A stretch of 18,878 bases of DNA from Ignavibacteriaceae bacterium (GTDB lineage: Bacteria > Bacteroidota > Ignavibacteria > Ignavibacteriales > Ignavibacteriaceae): positions 1 through 18,878 of the forward strand of contig JALNWB010000071.1 of NCBI GenBank assembly GCA_023231105.1, written 5' to 3'. Below the pieces are notes generated by a model, which ran no database searches, had not been told where the DNA came from, and was given only the letters and a program-made list of their open reading frames with translations. Made by a program: the position numbers and the translations under genes. This document shows positions 1-6,812 of the stretch, one piece after another. Each line of letters opens with the position of its first letter. Position 1 is the stretch's first letter.

Positions 1-1
1 G

Positions 2-196
2 ATGTTGCGTTACGAGAACCGAATTACCGGCGATAAAAATTTTCTTGTTGATACGCAGATCAGAAAAACATTCGCCAATATTGATGCATTTGTAAAAGCG
101 ACAAATCTTTTTAATAAATCGTATAAAGATTTTAACGGCGTTTTTCTTCCGGGAAGATGGTTGTTTGCGGGAGTGAGAGCAAGCATTCAATACTAA
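2..196 (+). CDS. TonB-dependent receptor, C-terminal end (partial)
   Basis: This is the last 64 residues of a gene that begins before the window. The frame is open from the first base and ends in TAA at 194-196. The segment has the look of the final beta strands of a TonB-dependent outer-membrane receptor: alternating polar and hydrophobic residues, a NLFNKSYKDF motif (the usual 'NLFNxxY' near the end of these barrels), then PGRWLFAGVRASIQY, with the aromatic last residue that outer-membrane barrels use for BAM recognition. The family imports siderophores, vitamin B12, glycans or other ligands across the outer membrane with energy from TonB. The substrate cannot be told from this piece because the plug domain and most of the barrel lie outside. 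The methionine at position 2 is internal, not a start. Confidence 0.8.
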   Translation: MLRYENRITGDKNFLVDTQIRKTFANIDAFVKATNLFNKSYKDFNGVFLPGRWLFAGVRASIQY

Positions 197-223
197 TATG
201 AACATTAATAATTATTGAAAACT

Positions 224-652
224 ATGTGGTTTCAAAAAGAAATAAAACTTCAGCAAAAGAAAAGAGGATTTCATTTAGTTACGAATGAAATCCTTAAACA
301 AATTCCGGAGATAAAGAAAATTTCTATTGGATTGATGCATGTTTTTATTCAACATACTTCCGCTTCTCTAACCTTAAATGAAAATGCAGATCCCGATGTT
401 CGGATTGATATGGAAACTCACTTCAGTAAAATTGCCCCGGAGAATGCACCACACTACATCCATACAACTGAAGGTTCAGATGATATGCCGGCACATATCA
501 AAGCGTCCTTGCTTGGCTCGTCGATTACAATACCCATTACAAACGGAAGACTAAATCTTGGAACCTGGCAAGGTATTTATCTTTGTGAACATCGTAATTA
601 TGGTGGAGCGAGAAACCTTGTGATAACGATTAACGGAGAAAGCCTGGAGTGA
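224..652 (+). CDS. YjbQ/UPF0047 family protein (secondary thiamine-phosphate synthase type)
   Basis: A 142-residue protein that matches the whole YjbQ (UPF0047) family in length. Diagnostic segments are HTSASLTLNENADPDVR (about residues 44-60), H-TTEGSDDMPAHIKASLLG (80-97) and NGRLNLGTWQGIYLCEHR (107-124). His44, His91 and His123 lie in the conserved blocks that form the family's putative active site. E. coli YjbQ has a weak thiamine-phosphate synthase activity, but the physiological role is unsettled. I chose ATG at 224 because family members usually start just before the 'WFQ' segment. A TTG at 215 in the same frame would add three residues. No clear Shine-Dalgarno sequence is present. The gene starts 27 bases after the receptor stop, so the two may be cotranscribed, although no functional link is evident. 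Confidence 0.85.
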   Translation: MWFQKEIKLQQKKRGFHLVTNEILKQIPEIKKISIGLMHVFIQHTSASLTLNENADPDVRIDMETHFSKIAPENAPHYIHTTEGSDDMPAHIKASLLGSSITIPITNGRLNLGTWQGIYLCEHRNYGGARNLVITINGESLE

Positions 653-731
653 ACTAGAAATATTTGTAACTGATAAAATCATTTCTCATGGAGATTTCAT
701 TACGTTTATAAAAATTAAATCTTTCCGCACT

Positions 732-760
732 TGTAACTTTCCTCAATCTCATTTGTCTAT
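732..760 (+). promoter_or_regulatory. Probable ECF-sigma promoter (autoregulatory)
   Basis: TGTAAC at 732-737 and GTCTAT at 755-760 are separated by 17 bases. This matches the general form of ECF-dependent promoters, an AAC-containing -35 element and a GTC-containing -10 element about 16-17 bases apart. It sits directly before the ECF sigma gene, where autoregulatory promoters are normally found. Transcription would be expected to start around 766-768, leaving only about 4-6 bases before the ATG at 772. The motif match is seen directly; its use by this sigma factor is inferred. Confidence 0.5.
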
Positions 761-771
761 TTAAAAGCCGA

Positions 772-1263
772 ATGAATGAAATTAATATAACATACGACGA
801 ATTATCCTTGCCGAAACTTTATGAAAAGTTTTCGTCTGATGTTTTCAAGTATTCCTTCAGTATCCTGAAACATTATGAAGAAGCACAAGATGCCGTTCAA
901 GAAGTATTTGTAAAATATGCAGAGAGTGAACATTCATTTAAAAAAGAATGCAGCTCCAAAACCTGGTTATTAATTATTGCACGCAGTTATTGTTACAATA
1001 AAATCAAAAGCAAAAATTTTAATAATGAACGAATAGATGATTCGTTTGTGCAAGGTTACACCATTGATTTTGAAACTAAAATGGACATTAAAGACGCTTT
1101 ACTGCAACTTTCCGAAGAACATAACGAACTGATTCATTTGAAAGAGTATTCCGGTTATTCTTACAAGGAGATTTCGGAGATCACTAAACTTTCGGTTGAG
1201 AATGTGAAAATAAAATTATTCCGGGCAAGGCAGCAATTAAAGAAATATTTAAAAGATGAGTGA
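772..1263 (+). CDS. ECF-type RNA polymerase sigma factor
   Basis: A 163-residue protein with the two-domain layout and length of ECF (group 4) sigma-70 factors. Region 2 covers roughly residues 15-75, with the typical helix EEAQDAVQEVFVKYAES followed by SSKTWLLIIARSYCYNKIKS. Region 4 covers about 105-160, with the helix-turn-helix YSGYSYKEISEITKLSVENVKIKLFRARQQLKKYL. Such factors direct RNA polymerase to a small regulon and are held inactive by a cognate anti-sigma factor. Here the next gene encodes that partner, and its ATG overlaps this gene's stop by one base (TGATG at 1261-1265), so translation is probably coupled. A matching ECF-type promoter lies just upstream. I see no C-terminal extension. 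The ECF subgroup cannot be assigned by eye. Confidence 0.92.
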   Translation: MNEINITYDELSLPKLYEKFSSDVFKYSFSILKHYEEAQDAVQEVFVKYAESEHSFKKECSSKTWLLIIARSYCYNKIKSKNFNNERIDDSFVQGYTIDFETKMDIKDALLQLSEEHNELIHLKEYSGYSYKEISEITKLSVENVKIKLFRARQQLKKYLKDE

Positions 1264-1892
1264 TGAAAATGAAACACTATGAGTTTGAAATAAGTCAATT
1301 TTTAGACAATGAATTACCAGCTGATGAGCAGAAAAAACTTTTTATGCACCTTTCTAAATGCAGTGAATGTGCCGAAGTGTTATCCGATTTTATGAAAATG
1401 AAAAAGGATGTAAAATCTGTTTATAACGATATGAATGTGGAGTTAAAGGATTCTTCTGCTTTAATGAATTTATTAGAGCCTCCAACAAAGAAACGAAATA
1501 GCTACAAAACAATGTTCTACTTTACCGCCGTGGCTTCGCTAATGCTTGGATTCTTTCTTATTCTTTTAGAAGGGAATCAATCTTCTTTAAAAAATCAATA
1601 TTTACAATTACAAAAGGAAAGTCTTAAACTTCAGAATGAATACGCAGTTGTACTAAATGAAAAAAGACAGCTAACGGAAGTAAACAAAACTTATTTTGAT
1701 AAAATGAATTTGCTAAAGACAACATCATATAGATTACCAACAACTCATTTCCCAAAAACATCGGTTATAAATGGAAGTTATAAAGCAATAACCTCAATCA
1801 ATAAAAAAAGAATTCCTTCCGGAGGAATGCCGGTTGCGTTTGCAAAAATAACTAAAGAGGATTTTCTTATTCCTCAAATTATAGGGAATTAA
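1263..1892 (+). CDS. Membrane anti-sigma factor with zinc-finger (ZAS-type) domain
   Basis: A 209-residue protein whose N-terminal domain carries the HxxxCxxC signature of zinc-binding anti-sigma domains (His29, Cys33, Cys36; another His at position 5). The 'SQFLDNELPADEQKKLFMHL' stretch is typical of the zf-HC2 family. One transmembrane helix lies at about residues 84-103. Beyond it, residues 105-150 are rich in Q, L, E and K with heptad-like spacing and probably form a coiled coil in the periplasm. The cytoplasmic domain should hold the ECF sigma factor encoded just upstream, and the outer part should sense or bind a partner. I preferred the ATG at 1263, which overlaps the sigma stop, over an in-frame GTG at 1260. 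The next gene begins one base after this stop. Confidence 0.85.
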   Translation: MKMKHYEFEISQFLDNELPADEQKKLFMHLSKCSECAEVLSDFMKMKKDVKSVYNDMNVELKDSSALMNLLEPPTKKRNSYKTMFYFTAVASLMLGFFLILLEGNQSSLKNQYLQLQKESLKLQNEYAVVLNEKRQLTEVNKTYFDKMNLLKTTSYRLPTTHFPKTSVINGSYKAITSINKKRIPSGGMPVAFAKITKEDFLIPQIIGN

Positions 1893-1893
1893 A

Positions 1894-3120
1894 ATGAAGA
1901 ATAAATTCTTGCTTCTTTCTTTTTGGTTTTTGATACATGTAATTCTTTGTGCGCAGAATGATGAACTTCTCTTAGAAACAAAAATCAGTATTGCCAACAA
2001 AAACAGCTCACAAACTTTTATCCTTAACGTTTCAAAAAATATACAAGAGGCAATAGAGGGATACTTTTATCTGCCTTCTGAAGGGAATGCACTTAGTGGT
2101 GAAATTATTCCCGGCGGATTTTCTTTTCTGAATGACAAAATATTTGGTGACCCCATTTCTCTTTTTGCCGATAAATGGGTCAAAAATAAATTCCCGATGC
2201 AAGACATAGCGCCCATTACAAATCGTATGAATGTTGGTAAAGTATTTTCATTTCAAATTACACCAAAACAAATTGATGAAACCGGCGATTCGATGTATCT
2301 ATTCTTGAAATATTGTATTTACGATTTGATCAAACAGAAAGTAACTGATTTGAGTTTTGATTATAAACTCCAATTGTTTTATAAGTTTGTCGCAGTGCCG
2401 TTTAACCGCAAAATCAGTTTTGATTTTATCAACGCGCATTTTAAAGATCACACAATTTCATTTCAGTTTTTGAAGAAGAAGCAGTCCGATGTAATAGCAA
2501 ATTTAAAAGGTAATGAAATTATTGCTGATGAACTGATGAACTCAGTAGATCAATCCCGGATCGTTGATGACAAGTTAAATATTGGAATAGAATTCCTCAG
2601 AAAAGATATAGATGCTTCAATAAATGGATACGATTCTTTTGACTCCGAATTTTTATTGAAAGTACAGCAAGATCAACTTGGCGAAACGAAAATAGAAAAA
2701 AGTTTTCAATGGGAGGATAAAACGTTATCTGTGCCGGTTTATTATTCCCATTTAAATTTCCCGTTTAGACTTTACAACGATGAAAAAGAAAAAAATTATA
2801 GTACTTATAAAACACGGGATGATATTTTTCAGTCGGATTATCACATCATCATTGTTCCGGTTTCTTTCAACAAGGATACACTTGTGGCAGATCTATTTAT
2901 CACCTACTCAAAATTAAAAACAGATGATGTAAACCGGTGGACACCTATTAAAAAGAGACTTAAGCTGGTAAAAAATTTACCGCTGGAGATAGAACTTCCT
3001 AAAGAAAATTGGAGTATGAATTTTACGAAAGGGAGCGAACTCTATGATATTTACGGATATTCTGATTTCGAAAGATATGTAAGCGAATTTTTAGTCATTC
3101 ATTTCAATACAAATAAGTAG
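1894..3120 (+). CDS. Exported protein of unknown function, ECF operon
   Basis: I do not recognise this 408-residue family. It opens with a clear Sec signal peptide (MKNKF, a hydrophobic stretch to about residue 18, then CAQ before the mature part). There is no lipobox with the normal spacing and no further membrane segment, so the mature protein of about 387 residues is probably periplasmic or secreted. It is rich in beta-prone, aromatic segments (for example YYSHLNFPFRLYND and DYHIIIVPVSF), and the overall look is of a soluble beta-rich protein. It begins one base after the anti-sigma stop and is followed after 11 bases by a second exported protein. It is therefore likely a product of the ECF regulon and could be part of the sensing module or an envelope effector. 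No catalytic motif is visible. Confidence 0.75.
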   Translation: MKNKFLLLSFWFLIHVILCAQNDELLLETKISIANKNSSQTFILNVSKNIQEAIEGYFYLPSEGNALSGEIIPGGFSFLNDKIFGDPISLFADKWVKNKFPMQDIAPITNRMNVGKVFSFQITPKQIDETGDSMYLFLKYCIYDLIKQKVTDLSFDYKLQLFYKFVAVPFNRKISFDFINAHFKDHTISFQFLKKKQSDVIANLKGNEIIADELMNSVDQSRIVDDKLNIGIEFLRKDIDASINGYDSFDSEFLLKVQQDQLGETKIEKSFQWEDKTLSVPVYYSHLNFPFRLYNDEKEKNYSTYKTRDDIFQSDYHIIIVPVSFNKDTLVADLFITYSKLKTDDVNRWTPIKKRLKLVKNLPLEIELPKENWSMNFTKGSELYDIYGYSDFERYVSEFLVIHFNTNK

Positions 3121-3131
3121 CGGAGAATAAA

Positions 3132-3680
3132 ATGAAAAAATTAGTGATAGTGTTTTTGCTTGCGTTTGTAACGGTTTTCCCGCAACAAAATAAAGGGAAG
3201 ATCAGCTTAACTTTTAATGGAGAAGTGATCGAACTACCTATAAACACATTAAATATTAGAAAAGGAGATAAAATTCTAATCAGTGTTCGTGCAGAACAGA
3301 ATGATTCCATCTCACAAAAAATGGTTGCTCTTGAGCTTGCTTTCAAAAAACTTACTTCAGATGACAAGTCAGGACTCGATATTTTTGAAACACGTTTACA
3401 GATCAGTAGCAAAAATAGTGTGGAATATTCTGGCAAAGAATTCATGCTAAATTTATCCAATGATGGTGAAGGGCGTTATGGTATTTATAAAAAAGGCGAA
3501 CGAGTTACATGGGAGATAACTAAAATAAGTATGAAGTTATCGGTGAAGAGAATTAGTTTAGAAAATGACGAATTAAAAATTGTAGGAGAATTTAGTGGGA
3601 CTTTTCAGTCTTTGCTGGATGGAGCCTTGCGTAAAGATATTGCAGAAATAAAAGATGGCAAATTTGAAATAATTCTTTAA
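3132..3680 (+). CDS. Small exported protein of unknown function, ECF operon
   Basis: A 182-residue protein with a signal peptide (MKKLVIVFLLAFVTVFPQQ, cleavage probably near residue 19) and no other membrane segment. The mature part alternates short beta-prone segments, for example GKISLTFNGEVIELPIN and KGDKILISVRAEQN, and resembles a small beta-sandwich domain. I do not recognise the family. The start is supported by CGGAG at 3121-3125, six bases before the ATG. It lies 11 bases after the larger exported gene and 9 bases before the acetyltransferase, in the run that begins with the ECF sigma factor. The two exported proteins may act together in the periplasm, but that is inferred only from order and spacing. 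Confidence 0.7.
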   Translation: MKKLVIVFLLAFVTVFPQQNKGKISLTFNGEVIELPINTLNIRKGDKILISVRAEQNDSISQKMVALELAFKKLTSDDKSGLDIFETRLQISSKNSVEYSGKEFMLNLSNDGEGRYGIYKKGERVTWEITKISMKLSVKRISLENDELKIVGEFSGTFQSLLDGALRKDIAEIKDGKFEIIL

Positions 3681-3689
3681 GAGTTTGAA

Positions 3690-4250
3690 ATGAAAATTAC
3701 AACAGTTGATGTAACTCCCGACTCGTGGAAATATATTGAAGAACTTTTCGGCAGCAACGGCGCTTGCGGTGGTTGCTGGTGCATGAGTTGGCGCATTGCA
3801 AAAGATGAAAAATGGGATCGCATAAAAGGAACTGAAGCAAAGAAACGTTTTAAAAAATTAATTACTTCGGGTAAGGCGCATGGTGCGCTCGCTTTTTCCG
3901 GTGATGAAGTTATCGGTTGGTGTTCGTTTGATAAGCGAATTGATTATTTAAAACTTGATAGAGCGCCAAGTCTAAAATGTGACGACGCTGAAAATGTTTG
4001 GTCGATTCCGTGCTTCTTCATTAAAAAAGGATTTAGAGGCAAAGGAGTTGCAGCTGCACTACTAAAGCATTCTGTTAAAACTTTAAAGCAGCAAGGAATA
4101 AAAATTGTAGAAGGTTATCCCGTAAAATTAGATAAAGAATTACCTGCCGCATTTGTCTGGACAGGAACTCTTTCGCTCTTTGAAAAAGAAGGATTTGAAG
4201 TTGTTACCAACAAAAAAGGGAAGCAGAGAGTGAGGAAAGTGTTTTCGTAA
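3690..4250 (+). CDS. GNAT family N-acetyltransferase
   Basis: A 186-residue protein with the acetyl-CoA pyrophosphate-binding motif of GNAT enzymes, GFRGKGVAAALL at about residues 114-125 (R116, G117, G119). It is preceded by a hydrophobic strand (VWSIPCFFI) and followed by a C-terminal segment ending LFEKEGFEVV, the usual last strand and turn. Near the N-terminus there is a compact cysteine motif, ACGGCWCMSWR (Cys26, Cys29, Cys31), which I know from a distinct GNAT subgroup of unknown substrate. These enzymes transfer an acetyl group from acetyl-CoA to an amine. It follows the exported gene by 9 bases, so it is probably cotranscribed with the ECF operon, yet its link with envelope sensing is unclear. 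It lacks a signal peptide and should be cytoplasmic. Confidence 0.83.
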   Translation: MKITTVDVTPDSWKYIEELFGSNGACGGCWCMSWRIAKDEKWDRIKGTEAKKRFKKLITSGKAHGALAFSGDEVIGWCSFDKRIDYLKLDRAPSLKCDDAENVWSIPCFFIKKGFRGKGVAAALLKHSVKTLKQQGIKIVEGYPVKLDKELPAAFVWTGTLSLFEKEGFEVVTNKKGKQRVRKVFS

Positions 4251-4291
4251 AAAATCATACTGTATTTTTCTGCTTTGGAAAATTCCATCTA

Positions 4292-4311
4292 AGTATATAC
4301 ATTTAGTATAC
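4292..4311 (+). promoter_or_regulatory. Probable operator of the toxin-antitoxin operon
   Basis: Two self-complementary boxes, GTATATAC (4293-4300) and GTATAC (4306-4311), stand with centres 12 bases apart, and together also form an inverted repeat GTATA-N9-TATAC. They lie 19-37 bases before the antitoxin ATG at 4330. Ribbon-helix-helix antitoxins bind such short repeated palindromes cooperatively and repress their own operon. The AT-rich boxes could overlap the -10 region. The symmetry is seen directly; the binding is inferred. Confidence 0.5.
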
Positions 4312-4329
4312 ACAAAGGCGATTTTATTT

Positions 4330-4560
4330 ATGAAAACTGTTTCCTTAAAAATTGATGATGTCATCTTTAATGAGACCGAACAAGTCTTAGCGAAAATTAA
4401 AAAACCGAGGAATCGATACATTAATGATGCATTGGATTTTTACAACAAACTCCATAAGCGAAGTGCACTTGCTGAAAAATTGCAACGAGAGTCTAATCTC
4501 GTAGCAAAAGATTCACTAAAGATTTTACACGAATTTGAAAAATTTGATGACGACAATTAA
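4330..4560 (+). CDS. Ribbon-helix-helix antitoxin of a MazEF-type module
   Basis: A 76-residue protein. The N-terminal 45 residues (KTVSLKIDDVIFNETEQVLAK ... RNRYINDALDFYNKLHK) have the short strand followed by two helices of ribbon-helix-helix DNA-binding proteins. The acidic tail (EKFDDDN) fits a disordered toxin-binding region. It overlaps the MazF-family toxin gene by 14 bases, the usual order and coupling of type II toxin-antitoxin operons with the antitoxin first. AAAGG at 4314-4318 lies 11 bases before the ATG. A repeated palindrome just upstream is a likely operator. In this role it would bind and neutralise the toxin and repress the operon. Assignment rests on context as much as on sequence, since RHH antitoxins are very diverse. 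Confidence 0.75.
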   Translation: MKTVSLKIDDVIFNETEQVLAKIKKPRNRYINDALDFYNKLHKRSALAEKLQRESNLVAKDSLKILHEFEKFDDDN

Positions 4561-4894
4561 GCAGTTTGATATTTGGGTAGCTGATCTTAATCCTAGAATC
4601 GGAACTGAATCGGGTAAAGTACGACCGACTCTAGTAGTTCAAACTGATTTACTCAACAATCATCACCCATCGACTGTAATTTGCCCAATTACTACAAATA
4701 TTTGTGAAGAAAGTGAAATCTTACGAGTGAATATTCGAAAAGGGGTAGGTGGTCTTTCCGCAGATTGTAGTATTATGATAGATCAGGTTAGAGCTATAGA
4801 TAATATTAGACTTAAAAAGAAAATTGGAACTTTACCAAAATCTCTTATAGACCGGGTAAAAGAAAACCTAAAAATAATTCTAGATTTAGATTAA
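4547..4894 (+). CDS. MazF/PemK-family endoribonuclease toxin
   Basis: A 115-residue protein of normal MazF length. The N-terminal QFDIWVADLNPRIGTESGKVRPTLVVQ segment (residues 6-32) and STVICPITTN (42-51) are the two conserved blocks of the PemK/MazF fold. Arg26 and Thr49 fall where the catalytic Arg and Thr of B. subtilis MazF lie (inferred by motif alignment). These toxins cut single-stranded mRNA at short sequence-specific sites and stop growth when the antitoxin is lost. I chose the ATG at 4547, inside the antitoxin's last codons. A TTG at 4535 would add four residues but has no support. Both active-site blocks are intact, so the toxin is probably functional. Confidence 0.88.
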   Translation: MTTIKQFDIWVADLNPRIGTESGKVRPTLVVQTDLLNNHHPSTVICPITTNICEESEILRVNIRKGVGGLSADCSIMIDQVRAIDNIRLKKKIGTLPKSLIDRVKENLKIILDLD

Positions 4895-4962
4895 AGTATT
4901 ATTCAAAGTACAGGCAAGTAATCAATCATAAAAATTTAATCACAAAACAAGGAATATTCTTT

Positions 4963-5142
4963 ATGAAAACCGAACAATCAGACCTACTCACAGCGGGAAA
5001 TATTGCAAAAGCATTATCCATTTCCGATGCAAAAGTAAAGAAAGCAATTACTGAACTTGGAATAAAACCGACTGCAAAGAAGGGGATTTGTAACTTGTAT
5101 TCTAAGGATGTGCTAGCCAAAATAAAAGCCACTATTAAATAA
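4963..5142 (+). CDS. Small HTH (MerR/excisionase-like) DNA-binding protein
   Basis: A 59-residue ORF with ATG at 4963 and TAA at 5140-5142. Its product reads as one small winged-helix or helix-turn-helix domain: LLTAGNIAKALSISDAKVKK (about residues 8-27) is a canonical HTH ('iAkaLgIs...VkkaI'), followed by a turn and NLYSKDVLAKIK, which resembles the 'y.s.edv..ik' end of MerR or excisionase-type domains. No effector or catalytic domain follows. It starts 68 bases after the toxin stop and is on the same strand, so it could be transcribed with the toxin-antitoxin pair, but no direct link is shown. GGAATATTC before the ATG gives only a weak ribosome binding site. It ends 12 bases before the hairpin unit at 5155. 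Confidence 0.65.
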   Translation: MKTEQSDLLTAGNIAKALSISDAKVKKAITELGIKPTAKKGICNLYSKDVLAKIKATIK

Positions 5143-5154
5143 AAATGGTATATC

Positions 5155-5275
5155 AGCGATACCGAAGACGGTATCGCTAATCGGAAAAATCATTCCGATA
5201 GATCGGAATGATAGGGAATCACATCCTGATTTATCGGGATTAGTTCGCGTAGCGTCACGCCTTGGCGTGACGCTA
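5155..5275. repeat. Composite four-hairpin repeat unit (copy A)
   Basis: Four consecutive perfect or near-perfect palindromes fill 121 bases. Hairpin 1 (5155-5178): AGCGATACCG / CGGTATCGCT, 10 bp stem, loop AAGA. Hairpin 2 (5189-5212): ATCATTCCGAT / ATCGGAATGAT, 11 bp. Hairpin 3 (5223-5240): ATCCTGAT-TT-ATCGGGAT, 8 bp with one wobble. Hairpin 4 (5250-5275): TAGCGTCACGCC / GGCGTGACGCTA, 12 bp. Linkers are 10, 10 and 9 bases, with AAAAATC leading into hairpin 2 and GTAGCG leading into hairpin 4. The same order and linkers recur at 8205-8315, and in part at 8062-8150 and 8379-8429. No target-site duplication or transposase is visible. A non-autonomous, REP-like mobile element or an RNA structural element are both possible. 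Confidence 0.85.
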
Positions 5276-5288
5276 TATTCTATCGCGT

Positions 5289-6164
5289 ATGATTCAGCAA
5301 AACAAAAAAATGAATATGATCCCAACTTTTCATATCGGAACAGCGGGATGGTCTTACAAAGACTGGGTTCCAAACTTCTATCCTAAACAACAAACAAAAG
5401 ATTTTGATTGGCTTCAGTTTTATGCCGCCAATTTTAATTGTGTTGAGGTAAATTCATCGTACTACACTTATCTCTCTCCCAAAATTGTTGAAGGTTGGAT
5501 CAGAAAAATTGAAGATGTTGATGACTTTCTCTTTACGGTTAAACTTCATCAAGATTTTACACACAATAGAAAATATAACAAAACCAGTGTGAAATCAGTT
5601 TCTGAAAATTTGGTGATGTTAGCACAAGCAGAACGACTCGGTGGAGTCTTAATACAATTTCCATATTCATTTTCGTTTAATGAAACAAACACAGAATATA
5701 TTCAGCAACTCAACGAATCATTTTCCAGCTTTAATCAATTTGTTGAAGTGCGCCACTCATCATGGATTAATCAATCTGCATATGACTTTTTCAAAGCATT
5801 GGATATTTCATTGTGTACAATTGATCAACCGGAAATTGGAAAGGCAATTCAATTTGAACCGGTGGTAACAAATGAAACCGCTTATCTTCGTTTTCATGGA
5901 AGAAATGTAGATGCGTGGAAAAAATCTCTTGCAAATTTTGGGAAAGAACAATCTTACGATCAGCAAAATGAACGTTACAACTATCGCTACACGCAAGGCG
6001 AGTTAGCCGAAGTAATGCAAAAGATAAGACTGATTTATGATAAGGTGAAAAAAATCTATATCATTATGAACAATCATCCACAAGGAAATGCGGTGGTAAA
6101 CGCAAAAAAATTTATGGAAATGTTGGATGTGACGGTTCAAAAAATACGATCCAACTTATTTTAA
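5289..6164 (+). CDS. DUF72 (YecE-like) family protein
   Basis: A protein of up to 291 residues that matches DUF72 throughout: FHIGTAGWSYKDWVPNFYP near the start, NCVEVNSSYYTYLSP about 30 residues on, FTVKLHQDFTH, LGGVLIQFPYSF, FVEVRHSSW, and AYLRFHGRN near residue 200. These proteins have a TIM-barrel-like fold, and their activity is not established. Three in-frame ATGs compete as start (5289, 5310, 5316). The later two place the methionine closer to the FHIGTAGW segment, as in most family members; none has a convincing ribosome binding site. The first lies only 13 bases after hairpin copy A. The DinB-superfamily gene follows 26 bases later. Confidence 0.85.
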   Translation: MIQQNKKMNMIPTFHIGTAGWSYKDWVPNFYPKQQTKDFDWLQFYAANFNCVEVNSSYYTYLSPKIVEGWIRKIEDVDDFLFTVKLHQDFTHNRKYNKTSVKSVSENLVMLAQAERLGGVLIQFPYSFSFNETNTEYIQQLNESFSSFNQFVEVRHSSWINQSAYDFFKALDISLCTIDQPEIGKAIQFEPVVTNETAYLRFHGRNVDAWKKSLANFGKEQSYDQQNERYNYRYTQGELAEVMQKIRLIYDKVKKIYIIMNNHPQGNAVVNAKKFMEMLDVTVQKIRSNLF

Positions 6165-6190
6165 CAAAATAAAATTACGGAGTTATTGGA

Positions 6191-6679
6191 ATGAAATCAG
6201 ATGAACTTAGCACAGCATTACTTAATGCAACTGAGACAGCCTACAGCAAATTGCAAATTATTTCGGAAGAAGAGAGTTGCAAGAAAGATAAGCCGGAAAA
6301 GTGGTCGTATAAAGAAGTTGTTGGGCATTTGATTGACTCCGCTTCAAACAATCACCAACGATTTGTGAGAGCGCAATTTAAAAACGATTTAGTTTTTATT
6401 GGTTACCAACAGGATGATTGGGTGAATGCTCAACATTATCAAGATGCTCCATGGCATTCACTTCTTCGGCTATGGTACGAATTTAATTTACATCTTACAA
6501 GGATAATTGCTGCTGTTCCGGATGAAACTCTTTTACTGAAAAGAACTTTACACAATCTTGATGAAATTGCATGGAAGCCGGTTGCAAAATCAGAACCGGT
6601 AACACTTGTTTATTTTATAAATGATTATATCGAGCACATGCAGCATCATTTAAAACAGATTATTTCAGAGCGCAGATGA
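6191..6679 (+). CDS. DinB superfamily (DinB_2-like) putative metal-dependent protein
   Basis: A 162-residue four-helix-bundle protein of the DinB/YfiT superfamily (unrelated to DNA polymerase IV, also called DinB). The motif KPEKWSYKEVVGHLIDSASNNHQRF (residues 34-58) carries His46, and the C-terminal NDYIEHMQHHLKQI segment (144-157) carries His149 and His153. These are the usual places for the three histidines that bind a divalent metal. Members include thiol-dependent transferases and stress-induced proteins, and the reaction here is unknown. ACGGAG at 6177-6182 lies 8 bases before the ATG. The gene follows DUF72 by 26 bases and may share its transcript. Confidence 0.8.
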   Translation: MKSDELSTALLNATETAYSKLQIISEEESCKKDKPEKWSYKEVVGHLIDSASNNHQRFVRAQFKNDLVFIGYQQDDWVNAQHYQDAPWHSLLRLWYEFNLHLTRIIAAVPDETLLLKRTLHNLDEIAWKPVAKSEPVTLVYFINDYIEHMQHHLKQIISERR

Positions 6680-6812
6680 AAACAGCGTTACTCATTGCTA
6701 AAACTGAGATTGTTCGTTAAGTTGCAACATGAATTTGATGTCAGTTTGAAAACGATTGATATATTAATTTAAACTTCATGTATTTATTCTTAGAATAACA
6801 CCGGAGGAACAA

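Noticed and set aside
5155..5275. Reading hairpin copy A as a set of Rho-independent terminators.
   Set aside because: No stem is followed by a T run on either strand, and four consecutive stems in a conserved order recur elsewhere.
4926..5373. Reverse-strand ORFs running across the small HTH gene and hairpin copy A.
   Set aside because: The sequence reads through palindromes and the antisense of a convincing HTH protein; no domain is visible.
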